Origin: Hyphodiscus hymeniophilus
Lineage: Eukaryota; Ascomycota; Leotiomycetes; Helotiales; Hyphodiscaceae
NCBI GenBank assembly: GCA_016508695.1
Contig: VNKQ01000006.1
Location: forward strand, 1,736,001 to 1,800,000
Direction of reading: 5' to 3'
Length of the DNA: 64,000 bases
This document shows, piece after piece, positions 22,701-35,949 of the stretch. The notes below the pieces were generated by a model, which was not told the DNA's origin, ran no database searches, and was given only the letters and a program-made list of their open reading frames with translations. Position 1 is the stretch's first letter, and each line of letters starts with the position of its first letter. The position numbers were made by a program, and so were the translations under genes.

Positions 22701-23392
22701 TCTATAGATTTATGGAATCAAACTGGGTCGGAAACAGCTGGCTTTTGATCCGCGAATCGCGAGAAAGTGCGTGCGGTGTGAGCTTCGAGTAGTTGAGGAT
22801 TGAGCCTTCTCATTACCCTAACTCGTGATGAGATCCTGGTATTTCTTGGTTTGATTGTTGGTTGGGTACCTGGCAGATCAAGTACGATGTTCTATTAAAC
22901 CTTCAGGAGTCAAAGTCGGTCTATGGGGTGTCTTTTCTAGTCTTCGAGTCTTCGACCTTTTACTTCTTAGACTCTCAACTCTTCCGCAAGATTTCATGGA
23001 CTTGACGTTCGACCTTGTGTAAGACGAAGACAGAATAGCCAAAAGTCACGAAAGCAAGAAGACAAGAAATGAGATTGACTCGTCCAATTTGCTCCCACCA
23101 GAGACCTCTAAGGCATGCAATAAGCGCATCACTCCTATATTGTACATTACTTTCATAACAACGAGTGACAAGAAGACAATTCTCCGGCACTCCATACACT
23201 CAAATTCAACACCCCAGCAAGAAAATCATCCATCCAACCTCATAAGAGACATAAGAGACCCAATACTTCAACAAAGAAACACAATGAATGATGTATCATA
23301 TTCCAAACAATAATCCGAGCACTGCCGAGAACGCTGATGTGCCTGTATATACAATCGCTCTCCTTCATCTCCTGAAACTCGTAAGAAGGGCT
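19749..23392. other. Long intergenic region upstream of casein kinase I
   Basis: A 3.6-kb stretch without a supported gene. The 19750-20500 part probably holds the kinase 5' UTR and promoter. Open frames such as 21371-21970 (-) and 21792-22400 (+) overlap antisense to each other across a short tandem repeat and have no domains. A 74-codon minus frame at 22975-23199 contains one hydrophobic segment, but nothing more supports it. The end near 23392 is the Kelch-gene 3' flank. Confidence 0.5.
21824..21868. repeat. Short tandem repeat, 15 bp x 3
   Basis: The unit GGTAAATCCCTCTCT occurs three times head to tail without a mismatch (21824-21838, 21839-21853, 21854-21868). It is followed by a CT-rich run. 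It lies in intergenic sequence. Confidence 0.9.
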
Positions 23393-26300
23393 TCATATTA
23401 AGTTGACCTGGCTGCTGCTCGCAGCACCCTGCACTTCGGACGGGCTCATCTCCCGCTTCCCCTGCGATGCGCTCCCACCTCCAAAATTACCCAGCACTCC
23501 GCTCCCATCACTACCTTTCCGACTCCTCGTTGATTCCTCAGCATCAAGCCTCTTTCTCCAATCTGCCAGACTCGAGCTGAGGTCGGTGCCTTTCGTGTCT
23601 TGCGGAGTCATACCGCCAAATCCCGCGCTTGCATCAGTGCGTTGAGCCGGACGCTCGTCGTAATCGAAGGCGTTGCTTAGTCGATAATTTTTGTTGGTCG
23701 TCTCCCAATGTGTTCTCAGTGTCTCGAGCTCGGAAGCTAAGCTATCTAGAGCCATGGAATTGCGATTCACGCCATCCCCGCCATAAGATGACGTCTCTGA
23801 CATCGATTCTGCGCCTGAGACAGAGCGTTGGTGGTTCTTCCCTGCATGGCCGCCGCCTCCATTGGCGTCTACCTGTCGCGATTGTCGTCGATAATTGTCG
23901 ACAGAAGACTCGACTTGATCAAGCAGTAATGACACTTTCTGTTCAGCGTCTTGAGCTCTCCGCTCAAGCGATACGTTCTCTTGTTGTAGCTGTTCAAGAT
24001 CAGCCTGAGACTGCTGCGTGGAGGATGTGAGTTGGCGCTGTGTCTCTTCGTTGTCGCGCTTCAGGTGGTCCCGCTCTTGATGCGCAGTCGCCAACTCCCT
24101 CTTCACTTCAGCCATCTGACCCTCGAGCTGGGAGACCGAAGTTTTAATGTCAGCCTGCAAGCTCTCGATCTGTCCATTCAAACGGATGCGTTCCTCTTCC
24201 CAATTTCCAGGCGCCGCGGCGGATCCAGACTTCTCCTCGGACTCAGTGAGCTGTTCCTTCAGCCGTGTGTTTTCAGTCTTGTACTTGGCCAACTCGTCCT
24301 TCATGCGCTTGAGCATCTTCTCAGTGCCCTTGACATAGTGGACTGCGGATTGATAGTCCTGCTCCAATTGTGACAGCTTTTCGCGGTAAGCACTATCGGC
24401 TTCTTGCTCGCGGGTCTCATAGGTGGACTTGGTCTCGTTGTGTGCTGCAACGCTTGCTGCTAGCTGTTGCTCGAGTTCCCGCAAACGGGCAGGATCAGGC
24501 GTGTTGGATCCAGAGATTGGCGATGAAAGGCCTCGGGTACGTGCAGCGCCACCTGGACTGATACCTCGTTCCCCAAGAATGTCTTTAAGAGTGTTGTGCT
24601 GAACGTGAACAGCGTTCGTCTCAAGTTGCTGGTTTGCAAGCTTGTGCTTCATATCCGAATTCGCAGCTTGTAGAGTCTGGACTTCGCGCGTGGTGGTCTG
24701 AAGTTGTTTCCGGATAGACATTCCTTCTCTACTGGCTTGCTCCTGGTAGGCTTCCAGACCAGCGATACGCTCCTCAGCACTGCGTAACTTCTCAGAGGCT
24801 GTATCGGCTGCAGCTTGATACTTTCGGACCAATACGCTGGCAGATGCCACTTGTGACTGGAGCGCCTTGACTCGATCATCATTCGAATTTCCCTTCGATC
24901 CAACATCCCGAGCTGCCACCTTGTCCAGGCCAGAGAGGACTGCATCTCGATGAGTACGAGCCTCATGAGCATGTTGATCAGCAATTTCCTCGGCATCACG
25001 TAGCTTCCGAGTAGCGATCTCAAGTTCTGAAGTTTGGCTCTCATGCTCTGCCCTGAGCTTGGTCAGCTGGGCTTCGATATTTTCTCTCTGAGTTCGCTCT
25101 TCATTAAGCTTTTCCTCCAAAAGATGTTGAATGTCTGCTGAAGATGCAACAGCCTCTCGGAGTGATGCGAAAGTATCGCCGTGGTCTTTCGATGAGGCCA
25201 GTGCCTCGTTGTATCGCTCTTCTATCTCGTCTTTGTCGGCTTGTATCAGTTGCGCAGCCGCAACGGCTTCTGCGCAGATGATTCCCTCTTCTCTGGCTTT
25301 GACTTGAGTTTCATGAAGCTCAGCCTTTAGGCGTTCAACCTCGGACGAATTTTGTTGCTTGTAGGTCTCCAATTCGGTCATCCGGTTTTGTGTCGTGTTG
25401 GACAAGTCCTCGGCGAGCTCTCTGGCTCGCTTTTCAGCCTCGAGTTCTGTGTTTAAAGACTCCACGTGGCTCTGTAAATCCCGCTGTACAGCTAGGGCAG
25501 TTGCCAGTTTCCTACTGATATCTTGGGATCTATCCAAGGCCATGGCTCCAAGATCACGGGCGTCAGTATCGGGCTGCGGCGTGCTGCTTTGGCTCCCACT
25601 GTGCGCAGCTAATCTCGCCTTAGCATAGACTGCTTCACTGACAGCTGCATCTCTTTGCTTTTCAACCTCCGCTATCTTCTTCGCAGCCAAAATAGCTTGC
25701 TTGTCTATCGAACCCTGGATGTTTCCGAGTTCGGCCTTCATCGCAATCAACGCCTCAATCAAAGGTTTATCCTCATCATCGAAGGATTCTGCAGCTCTCT
25801 GGTCGAGAAATGGGCTACTCGATGGATTGGGTGTGTATCCCGCTTTCCGGGCAAGCTCGAGCTCCGAAGCATACCAAGCATTTCGATTCTTCGCAGCATC
25901 TAATTCCTTCAGTACAGCGACGGTTTGCGAATTGCGTGCTGACCCTTTTCGGCTCAAGGGATTACTTGTCTGTCTCGTAGGAGGCGGGGGCGAAGTCTGC
26001 CGATTCGTAGCATTCCTCAGGATAGACTCTGTGGTGTTATTGCTATCAATCGAATTCTGCTGCCTACCTTGCCTTGTCTTCGATCCAGCTCTGGCCGGCC
26101 CACCTGCAGGACCTACGGGGGGAGGATTGTCGCCTGACGTTACAGTCTTCGCCGTGATCTGTGCCTGAGTTGGCATTCGACGACCATTGGTGTTTGGGCT
26201 CTCGCGTTGCTGTGGACTTTCTTTTGGCGCAGGTGATAGTGTCCTGCCTTGTTGTGTTGGTGATACTGGCATACCCTCCAAAGATGGATTTCGAGCTGCA

Positions 26301-28240
26301 TTGGGACCAACATTGGTATCGATCGCTGGTCCGTATCCTCTCTCTGGCTTGGCCTGTTGCTTGCCACGTCCATTGGGAGTGGCTCCGTTGGAGCGGGGGG
26401 CTGGCGCCGCTTGTTGAGGCGGAGGACCAGGAGCTTGCGCCATCGATGCTCTTGGTAACTTAGAGCCTTGCGGGCCCTGGGGACCTTGAGGCTGAGCTGA
26501 TCCCGGAGCGACACCGTTGCTGTCGTTGCCATTGATGCCTGGCTGTCCATTTCCTCGACCAAATGGGCTTGGACCCAAGACACTTTCCCGTCCTGGACCA
26601 ACAAGTCCCTTTGGACCTGACAACGAACTGCCGTCTCGAGAGCTCACACCACGAGTTGCCACAATACTGCTCTTATCTCCAGCACTTGGACGTCTAGCTC
26701 CAGGGACGCGTTCTCCAGATGGTGTTTGTTGAATTTGTTGGTCGTTCGGGTACCGAATCTTGTTTGTATCAAGTAGATAGACAATGGAAAGATCTTGCGC
26801 CTCTCGAGTAGCGGTACTCGGTTCACCAGCTAAGACTACCACTTGCTTGCCATACGCCGTCATGCTGTGCCCTGATCTCGGGGATGGCGACGGGCCCATG
26901 TTCTGAAATGTGTACCAGCGCCTCGACGATATTCTGAACGCAGCCAAGTCCCCAAGATCTGCTCCTTCCTCTGTCCGTCCACCAAAAATATACATTACAT
27001 CGTCTACGATTGCAGCAGCATGTCCTTCTCGTGGCGCGGGAATATACCCAATACAGTCGAGAGCCATCCAGGCATTGGGTATAGGATCGTAACACCAGAC
27101 ATCGTTGAACCATTGAAAGCCATTAGTCCCGCCAAACCTAAAAGTGGTCAGTATCCTGACATCTACCCAATGCGAACGTCCACGACTTACAAATAGAGCT
27201 TCTCATTATAATTTACAACGGAGTGATTCGTTCTTGCGGGAGGTATCTGGCCTACAGCTGGTCCTCCTTCATCAGTATTTCGAATGAGCATCTCCCATCG
27301 GTTGGTCGGAACTTGGAGTTGATTGAGATCGAAAGCCACCAAATCATTCATGAAGTATCCTTCCACTTGACCACCAAACACAAAGATCTTTGATCCGAGA
27401 ATATTGAGAGAGTGGCCATATCTTCCTGCAGGTCTGGGTCCTGCTGGCACAGCTCTCGACCATTGTCGTGTAGCTACTTCTCTCAGCATAGATCATCCGC
27501 CTGTAACGGACCGACTTACAGGTATTCAAGAGGTATAAAGTCTCATCTAGAACGTCCGAATCCTCCATCTTAGTATCTCCTCCGTAGACGATGAAAGCGT
27601 TCCCAACCAATAAACTTGCATGGCCTACCCTTGGTCCTGGACCTTCAGCTGTGGTCGCAAGTGGATAGCATGCCATATTTCCTCCTGCCTCCACCATCCA
27701 TAGATCCCCCTTAACGGTCGAACTGTTTATTAGACCACCCATCAGGTAAATATCGCCCTCCTTCGAAGCTACAGAGTTCACTGCCGCGCCATATCTTGGG
27801 AAAGGAATTGGGTGTGACGATGTATAGGTCAGTCGCCGTTGTGACCAAGGGTATAAGGAGGCATTTGCATTCGCATTTATCGATTGAACCGCTGGTGCAG
27901 TGCCATTCCGAAGCTAGGGGCCAGAGTCAGTAACTTGTCACCAAGGTATCTTGAGGATCTCGCAACTGAAGTCTCAATGGGCAGAACTCACCGCAAGGTC
28001 TGAGGTCTGTTGTTCTGTACTAGGCCCTCTCCGCCCATTCAACTGCTCGGGACTTGGTGTGCCTCCTCCTTGGAGCGAATTCAGCGAATTATTGACACTA
28101 CTCGCTGGGGTAGACTGCTTCTCGTTTATGCGCCCACTCGCGCTCTGTAGAGAAGACTGTGATCCTGCGACACCGTTTGGAACATCTTTCGTGCCCTGGC
28201 TCTTGTCCGCATTCTTTTTGCTCTTGAAAAGAAATGCCAT
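23393..28240 (-). CDS. Kelch-repeat and coiled-coil cell polarity protein (Tea1/Kel1-like)
   Basis: Spliced model complement(join(23393..27137, 27191..27473, 27520..27913, 27992..28240)), 1556 residues. Relatives mark growing cell ends and link microtubule tips to the polarity machinery. After a Lys/Ser-rich N-terminus, a six-blade Kelch propeller spans about residues 95-410. Blade motifs include YLMGGL, GHASLLVGNAFIVYGGD, GHSLNILGSKIFVFGGQ, NHSVVNYNEKLYLFGG, GHAAAIVDDVMYIFGG and GHSMTAYGKQVVVLAG. The middle, about residues 430-720, is Pro/Gly/Gln-rich and probably disordered. A long heptad-rich coiled-coil covers about 740-1400, and the tail is polar. The three introns restore Kelch repeats at each join (for example NT-STRQW and YL-FGGTNG). 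It lies head to head with kog1. The name Tea1 versus Kel1 is family level only. Confidence 0.93.
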
Positions 28241-30290
28241 CGTGCCATGCGAGGCGTACCGCCTCCTTTCCTATGCCAAAAACGCGGCAGAGTCTGCAAT
28301 ATATTCTCGGGTTTTAGAGTCGTTGTTTTTGGAATTGTACGGGGAATGCGGTGCGAGGAAGGCGATGTGAGGAATGCGGTGGTGTTTCTAAAAGAGAGGT
28401 TCCGTTCGAAGGTATACGAAATGGCTGGGAGATCTTACGATCGCGACTCTGGGCCACTTACAATCCAGCCTCGTGGCAGACGTTTAGAATCAGGACGAGA
28501 TATAAGCAAAAGCAGAGACAATCTGCTTGCGACTGTTGATGTGGATGGACAGCAATTAGTTGGATGTTGTTGAGGGGATCTGACTATGCGGGCTCAAAAA
28601 TATGTCGCTTGGAAAGAGATCAGGCCGAGAGGATCAACATCAACATCGTCTCTTTCGGAAGGGTGGTTAAAATTGCTGCAATTCAGGATCCGATTATAAT
28701 GAACCTATGAGTACGAGATTTTTGTAAAGATGAGTTTCGAACATCTCCTCAATTTTTTTGGTTCCCTTTCCATAGCTTTCGGGAATTCACCCCTGACTGT
28801 CGAACTTGACTGCACGGAGATCCGCTTACCCAACAAGGGGTAGCAGGTGTTTCACTTGTGAACGGTGATCTTTTACAGTTTATTTATCACCGGCTTCAAA
28901 TCTTCCTAGGGGGATTGAGAGCAATCACAGCAATTGAGATGTTACGGTCTGGGGCTCAAGAGGGGCACGCTCCGGATAACTGCAGATTTTGATTGGGATG
29001 ATGTATGCTCTGTGCCTTTTCCTAGCTGGTACTTGTACTGTATCACCGAACGTCTGGAGAGTGAAGGTGGTGATATTTGGTTTTCAAAGGAGGGTGTCCC
29101 AGATTAGCAGTGCATGCATACCGAAGTAATACACCCCTAAGTGTAAGTGTAATGTAAGGGCTCAGTTCAGCTCCCACAAAAGGACAAGTTGATGTGATGG
29201 GGGCAAAGCCACCTTACTGGCGCAGGCCGGCGATGTCTAGGAATACCATGCATGCATGCATCATGCTATTGTGGTCGGCCACACTCCTTTTGGCCATTGA
29301 AAGATTGCAAGTCGGGTCGGGCTTTTTATGAGCCAGCCCATTGCTGCTTATCGATAAGCTTTTCACAGAAAATAATCCTGCGGATGGAAGAGCATTTATA
29401 TACTTCACTTTATATTGCTGCTCGCTCGAAAGGAGAGAAGCTCTTGCCTGACCTATCCTCTAACTCTGGCCTATGAATACATAGTCATGCACCATTCGTT
29501 ATGTGACCACAGCCGATATTGTATCTGCATCGTTGAAGAACCGCAAGCAACCCCTGATTTACGATGCAATTGGCCGTCTTTTGCGGGAGAGGGACGTTTT
29601 GGCGGCTAGAGATCGCATCGTACGGCTGGCTCCATGACAAGCAAGCCAAAGCACTTGGGGTACCTTTATTGAGGCAGCGCCGGGCTTAGTTCGCTGGGCA
29701 ATCAGTCAACAGTTATCTCTCAAAGTAATGCCTTGAACCTTTCCATTTGCAAGCAGGCGGACAGGACAATGGACGAGAGCCAAGGGGAAGCCATTCCCAT
29801 CTCCAAAGAAATCTCATGGAGGGGCGCCGCCACACTGTGGCGGTGAACACCACTAAACGTTATCCGGACGTGCAGACGATGGCGCTCGTGACATCGAAAG
29901 CCCAACTTCTGGAAGGTCGAACTTCGTAATATGGTGTGGAGCTGTGAAAGAGCCTCAATCGTCTTGTGACTGCCATCCGGTCCGCGTTGTTACCACGAGA
30001 TATTCTGCAGCTCAAGGAGGAGAGCGTATTGTGAGTAAAAGCAATTCTTTAAACACAAGATAGCGATTGCTGCCATCCGATAAAGCTCGTTGGTGCCACA
30101 AACTGTTTGCCTTACTGACAATGTTCACCTTCTAGCTCCGCCCAACCTCCTACGTCTGCCGACTCGAAGCTCCGCGATAATCGACACAAGAGTCACTTGT
30201 CTTGCTATCTACAACATCACTCTTGTTCTGCGACCCAGCCCATGAAGATCTCGACGGCTTGAGGAGGGCAGCTTCTCCCCGACAACGATC
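28241..30290. other. Divergent promoter region between Kelch gene and kog1
   Basis: About 2.05 kb between two start codons facing away from each other. It must carry both 5' UTRs and promoters. The small frames at 28247-28573 read from the Kelch 5' flank and show no domain. No repeat or RNA gene is seen. Confidence 0.5.
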
Positions 30291-33200
30291 ATGACGGCTG
30301 TCATTACTCAACAACATGGCTCACGAAGGCAGCAATACAATCATCGACAGTCTCCGCATTCATCGAATGGACCTTCGCCTGGTTCGTCCCGTCCTCAAAG
30401 CTATACAAACTCAACACAACGACCGGATGCCAGCCTGTCAGCCCATTTGAACGGAAATGGTCCTACTGGCGTCATGAATCCCCGACCGGCAGTCAGCAAT
30501 GATCCAGTTGAGGCTGTTAATGGAAACAGCGCGTCTGATGTCGAACACAGAGCTACTGCGACGGCAGGACAACGCGCCAGCGCAGTTGCGCGCGATCGGC
30601 GGAGAGCTTCATTGCAGGCGAGGCCAGCTTCGGCTCCCAGGGCAGAATCTTCACAAGACGAATCGGAAGTAGACAAAGCAAGACGGTGGGTAAAGCCAAT
30701 CCTCCATCGATCAAAAAGCGATTATGGACCCAGAGGTGAGGAGAGGGATTCACAAGAGGAAGAAATACAAGATTGGGGAGCGAGGCATGGGTTCGAGGAT
30801 CACTACGCTTCAGAGGAATATGTTTCCCAGTTGGCAAATGTAAGTTGCTCCTTCCACACTGTACCAAACTCTATTTCTGCTTCGCTGCCCAATCCATCAC
30901 TTCAATCCTTTTCTGTCACGTTTATACATGGATCATTTTGGATATTATAATCGATGCGTTTTCGGTTACAACCATGGCCTCCAATATCGTGTACACCGAG
31001 CTTGTCTCGGAATTCGAGGAGAGAATGGAAAACGACCATCCTCGAAGAGACGAAGAGACAATGTCGGAGTATGATGCTAGGCAGGCAGAACAGGATAAAA
31101 ACTCGAGTGAACCCTCTGGCATCCCTCCTCATCCCCTCGGTCTTCGTGAATGTCGGTGGATTGGAAGGCAGACCCTTGGGCTTGACTATCTTGATGAAAG
31201 GCTTCAGCTTCTCATTCAGAGTAGACGCAAGCGTAGCTTCCACGATCGCGAGCGCTCTGCTCTCACCAGATCACTATTTCAGTGGATGCGACCAAAAGAT
31301 GTCCCAGAAGTCCTCACTAACACATACAAACAGAACTGGTACATGTACTTTACCGATAAACGCCACGAAACTACTGGAAATCCGAAAGATCTCGGCTACG
31401 AGCTTCAAGACTGGCGAATGAAAGATCGGCTGAAGACTGTCTCTGCGGCATTGGCTATATGTCTCAACATCGGAGTTGAACCTCCCGACCAGCTTAAGAC
31501 AACACCTGGCGCAAAGCTAGAAGCATGGCAAGATCCGACTCATCCTCCTGTACAGAAAGCGCTCGAAACAATCGGCAAGTCCTTACAAGCACAATACGAA
31601 ACACTTGCCATCCGAACAAGATACAAGCAATACTTGGATCTATCAGTAGAGGAAACGAAAAAGTTTTGTGTTTCTCTCCGGAGGAATGCGAAGGAGGAAC
31701 GGGTACTATTTCATTACAATGGCCATGGTGTACCAAAACCAACAGCTTCGGGCGAGATATGGGTCTTCAACAAGAATTATACCCAGTATATTCCGGTTTC
31801 GTTATACGACCTCCAAACATGGTTGCAGGCGCCGACATTCTTTGTTTGGGACTGTTCAGATGCAGGTAATATTCTGAACAACTTCCATCGTTTTGTTGAC
31901 AAGCATGAAGAAGAGGAAGGTCAAGCCGTGGCAAAAGATCCTCATTATCCAGTCGTTAATTACCGTCCGTACATCCACCTTGCGGCGTGTGGCGTAAAGG
32001 AAAATCTGCCTACAAACCCCCTACTCCCGGCAGATGTCTTCACGTCTTGTCTTACAACACCCATTGAGATGGCGCTATGGTTTTTTGTCCTACAAAATCC
32101 ATTACCATCCCAAATTACAACCGAACGAGCAAAGAAGCTTCCTGGTCGACTGCAGGAAAGGAGAACACCACTTGGGGAGCTGAATTGGATTTTCACTGCC
32201 ATCACTGACACCATTGCTTGGACAACCTTACCTCGCCCGCTATTTCGAAAGTTCTTCAGACAAGATCTGATGGTAGCTGCCCTGTTCCGAAATTTCCTCC
32301 TTTCGCAAAGAATAATGGCTGCTTATGGATGCCACCCTCAATCGTATCCAGAGCTTCCCGATACCCATCAACATCCACTTTGGGAGAGCTGGGACCTTGC
32401 AGTAGAAATGGCGCTTTCACAACTTCCCATGCTGGAGGACAAGGAGGCGGGAATACGGCCTGACTACGAATTTCAGAATTCGAGCTTCTTTACTGAGCAA
32501 CTTACGGCATTCGAGGTCTATCTCACTCAAGGTGCTGTTACACACAAGGCTCCAGACCAACTCCCTGTGGTTCTCCAGGTTCTGCTCAGTCAGCAACATA
32601 GAGTGAGGGCATTGATACTCTTGGGCAAGTTTCTTGACATGGGTCCATGGGCAGTAAATTTAGCTCTGAGTATCGGGATCTTTCCCTATGTTTTGAAGCT
32701 CCTTCAATCAGCTGCGGCTGAATTAAAGCCTGTAATGGTTTTCATCTGGACGCGGGTCTTGGCTGTGGATCTCTCATGCCAGCAAGATCTACTCAAAGAC
32801 AGCGGCTACAACTACTTCTCTAACATTCTGAAGCCTACAGAGGGCCTCTTGGTAGTCGACAGTCTCGAGCACAAGGCAATGTGCGCTTTCATACTTGCCA
32901 TGCTGTGCAATGGCTACAAGCAAGGTCAAAACGTTTGCAATCAGACCGACATCATGACTTTCTGCTTGGTCCACCTCCAAAACACTGATAACCCTTTGTT
33001 ACGACAATGGGCATGTCTCTGCATTAGCCAACTTTGGAGTGATCTTCCGGAAGCGAAGTGGCGAGGCATTCGGGAAAACGCGCCCGGCAAACTGAGTATT
33101 TTGGTTCGTGATGTCTGCTGCGAGGTCCGAGCTGCTATGCTCTATGCAATGACAACCTTTTTGGGAATTCCAGATCTGACAGATGAGGTGGAGAAATGGG

Positions 33201-35257
33201 AAACTTCAATATCATGGGCTGTTCTTGAAATGGCTAATGATGGCAATGCCATGGTTCGGAAAGAACTTCTAGTCTACTTCTCAAAATATATTCATCGATA
33301 CGAGAATAAGTTCTGGGTGGCTGCCTACGAACAATTGCAAGAGGAGAGGGAATACAGACAATATCCTCCTCGAGATGATGGGAACGACCACAAGATGGGT
33401 CTCCATTACGCTCGGATGGAGAATCGAAATCGCGATGGTACTATCAAGGAAATAGCTCACGGAGTATCGCACAACTCAATATTCGCCGCAGTATGGAAGC
33501 ATGTACTGATAATGGCTGTGGATCCACATCCAGAAGTACAACGGAATGCGACAATCGTTGTAGATTACGTCTATAACTCTCTGCTGCAATCTCCACTTGC
33601 TCGGCCTGCTCAGCTTATTATCGATGATCTCAATAGACGGGTAGCGAGATCTGCTGCTGCGACCCAGAACACGACTGATCAACGGCCAGCAACACCTAAG
33701 CGTCAAGACTTGATGAGCACCGCTCCATCGTTACAGCAGGGACTCCTCAAAAGAACTGCGAGCTACCTATTTACATTGCCCTTCGGTAGTACGAGTGCTG
33801 AAAGCTCTCCACCGAGCACAATTGGCCGAAATCCTCCATCACCTGGCTTGCAACGCGCTAGTCTTCCTTTACGATCCCGACTTCCAGCAGACTTTAATGC
33901 ACCGCCAGAGCAGAACGATACCGCTACCACCCCTGGCGCTTACCATGCAGCTAAAGAGCCTATGTCCGGAGACTTCACCCCACGAAATATGTCTGTTATG
34001 CCACAAATCCCATTAGAAAGCACGTTCCTGGACTGGTCAATTGAGTACTTTCGCGAACCTCAGATGAAACCGAACGAAGCCGAGGAACCTGGAAGTACTG
34101 ATTATAATGAACGGCTGTGGAGACGTTCACGCAATGAGGCTATACTAAGGGACACCCAGCCACAGAAGGAAATTGCTGGCAATGGCAAGTGGACGACATC
34201 AGCTGGTTTCTTCAACAATCAAAGTCAGCCTTCCAAGATGACGCTTCATCAATTTGAAGACCACTTGGCTGTGTCCGATGATCGAGATACGATTTGTATC
34301 TGGGACTGGAAGAAACAGGACCGGTTAAGTCACTTTTCAAATGGCAACCCTGAAGGTTCCAAGATTAGCGACCTGCAATTTATCAACGAAGATGACCAAG
34401 CTTTCTTGCTTACCGGGTCTTCGGACGGTGTCATTCGAATCTACAGAAACTACGATTCCGACAAGAAGATCGAGGTTGCTTCAGCGTGGCGAGCATTGAC
34501 TCATCTTGTGCCGAGCAACGTCAACTCTGGCATGGTTTTCGATTGGCAGCAAGTAACTGGCAAACTTTTGGTTGCTGGCGATGTCAAGGTTATCCGGGTG
34601 TGGGCAGCGGCTCCTGAGGTATGCATTGTCGATATCAACGCTCGATCGGGATCTTGTGTCACTTCTCTTACATCAGATCAAATGACTGGTAACATATTTG
34701 TTGCTGGCTTCGGCGACGGCGCTATCAGAGTCTTTGATGCACGCAATAGACCTCAGGAGGCCATGGTAATGAAATGGAAAGATGATACAGACAGAGTATG
34801 GATCAAGAGCGTTCATATGCAGCGGGGTGGTCAGAGAGAGCTTTTATCAGCAAGTCGCAACGGCAAAGTCAAGCTGTGGGATATCCGTATGGGAAAGCCC
34901 TTGAGGACAATCCTTACGACAAATCAAACATTGCGAACGGCAAGCACTCATGAACATCTTCCAGTATTTGCAATGTAAGACACATTCCTCTCCGTGAGTT
35001 TCAATAAACTAATTACTGCTAGTGGAACGGGCAATCACACAGTGAAAACCTTTAACTTTGATGGGAGAGAGCTCTCCAGGGTTGAACCATATTCGAGCTT
35101 TCTACACCAAGCACGTCAAAGTCAAGCACCGATCTCCGCAACAGCCTTCCACCCTCACCGAATGATGCTGGCCTGTGCCGCACGAGGCGATAACCACATC
35201 AATCTGTTCACCTGCCCAGACAAGAAGGTCGCTGGTGGATTTTCATTGGATCTTTAA
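30291..35257 (+). CDS. TORC1 subunit Kog1/Mip1 (raptor)
   Basis: Spliced model join(30291..30839, 31001..34974, 35023..35257), 1585 residues. It is the scaffold that presents substrates to the TOR kinase in TOR complex 1, acting at the vacuole surface in growth control. A polar, Ser/Gln-rich N-terminus of about 180 residues precedes the raptor N-terminal caspase-like domain (YFTDKRHETTGNP, HYNGHGVPKPT, FVWDCSDAGNI). A helical HEAT region follows, then a disordered Ser/Pro-rich linker (about residues 1010-1130) and a C-terminal WD40 propeller (DTICIWDWKK, SSDGVIRIY, GDGAIRVFDAR, NGKVKLWDIRMG). The last 48-nt intron restores AIGTGNHTVKTF in the final blade. The first intron (161 nt) has an inferred acceptor after CACCGAG; a frame also stays open through its 3' part, so the exact join is the weakest point. 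Length fits fungal raptors. Confidence 0.95.
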
Positions 35258-35949
35258 AGCCGTGTACTAAAAGCGAGCGCGGACTTTTGCGGCGTACAAG
35301 AGTTTAGAAAACTCAAGGTGTCAAAGGGCGTAATTAAAGGAGTTAATACAGAATAGGACAGCCACCTGGGGAGAATATTCCACGGTGGTCGAGCGGAATC
35401 TGCATGAATGAATTATTGTACGGTTGTGCATTGCGTGGCTTTCACACTGGAAATGATCGAGGCGTTGGTTAAGGGGCATCTAGCCTGGTTAATGGATGAG
35501 AGGTGCAAGAGCGCTTTTCATAATAATGAGTAATTCCACATCCACCATCATAAGGGTTTTAAGCAAGGGAGACATGTCGCCATTATTATCATAACGCCCT
35601 CGCACTGAGACGATTCAAGTTCTGGCAGCTTATGAAGCTATGTAAATTCTATGAAATGGAAAATTATTAAGGGAAGGGGTTTATATAGCGTGTGGATATA
35701 GAGATCTAATAACTTATTGAGTACGTCAACTCATTAGCAATGGGGTCGACGGAATGAGTCTCAGCCTCGTGGAGGGGCAAGGCTGGAAAATCGCTTAAAG
35801 TCTAATTTCTTGGCGTTTTTCACCGATTGACTCCACCAAGACCCTCGCCTCATGACTCCACCTGTTTCCTTTTCAAGTACATGAGACTTCACGCCTCCAT
35901 CCATCTTCAAATCCCTCTTACCTTTTGATTGACCACACGAACAGCGATC
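35258..35949. other. Intergenic between kog1 and aspartyl-tRNA synthetase
   Basis: Holds the kog1 3' UTR and the promoter of the synthetase gene. AT-rich around 35520-35730. No gene or repeat supported. Confidence 0.5.

Noticed and set aside
22975..23199. 74-codon minus frame with one hydrophobic segment
   Set aside because: Lies just downstream of the Kelch gene stop, in probable 3' UTR; a single hydrophobic run is not enough.
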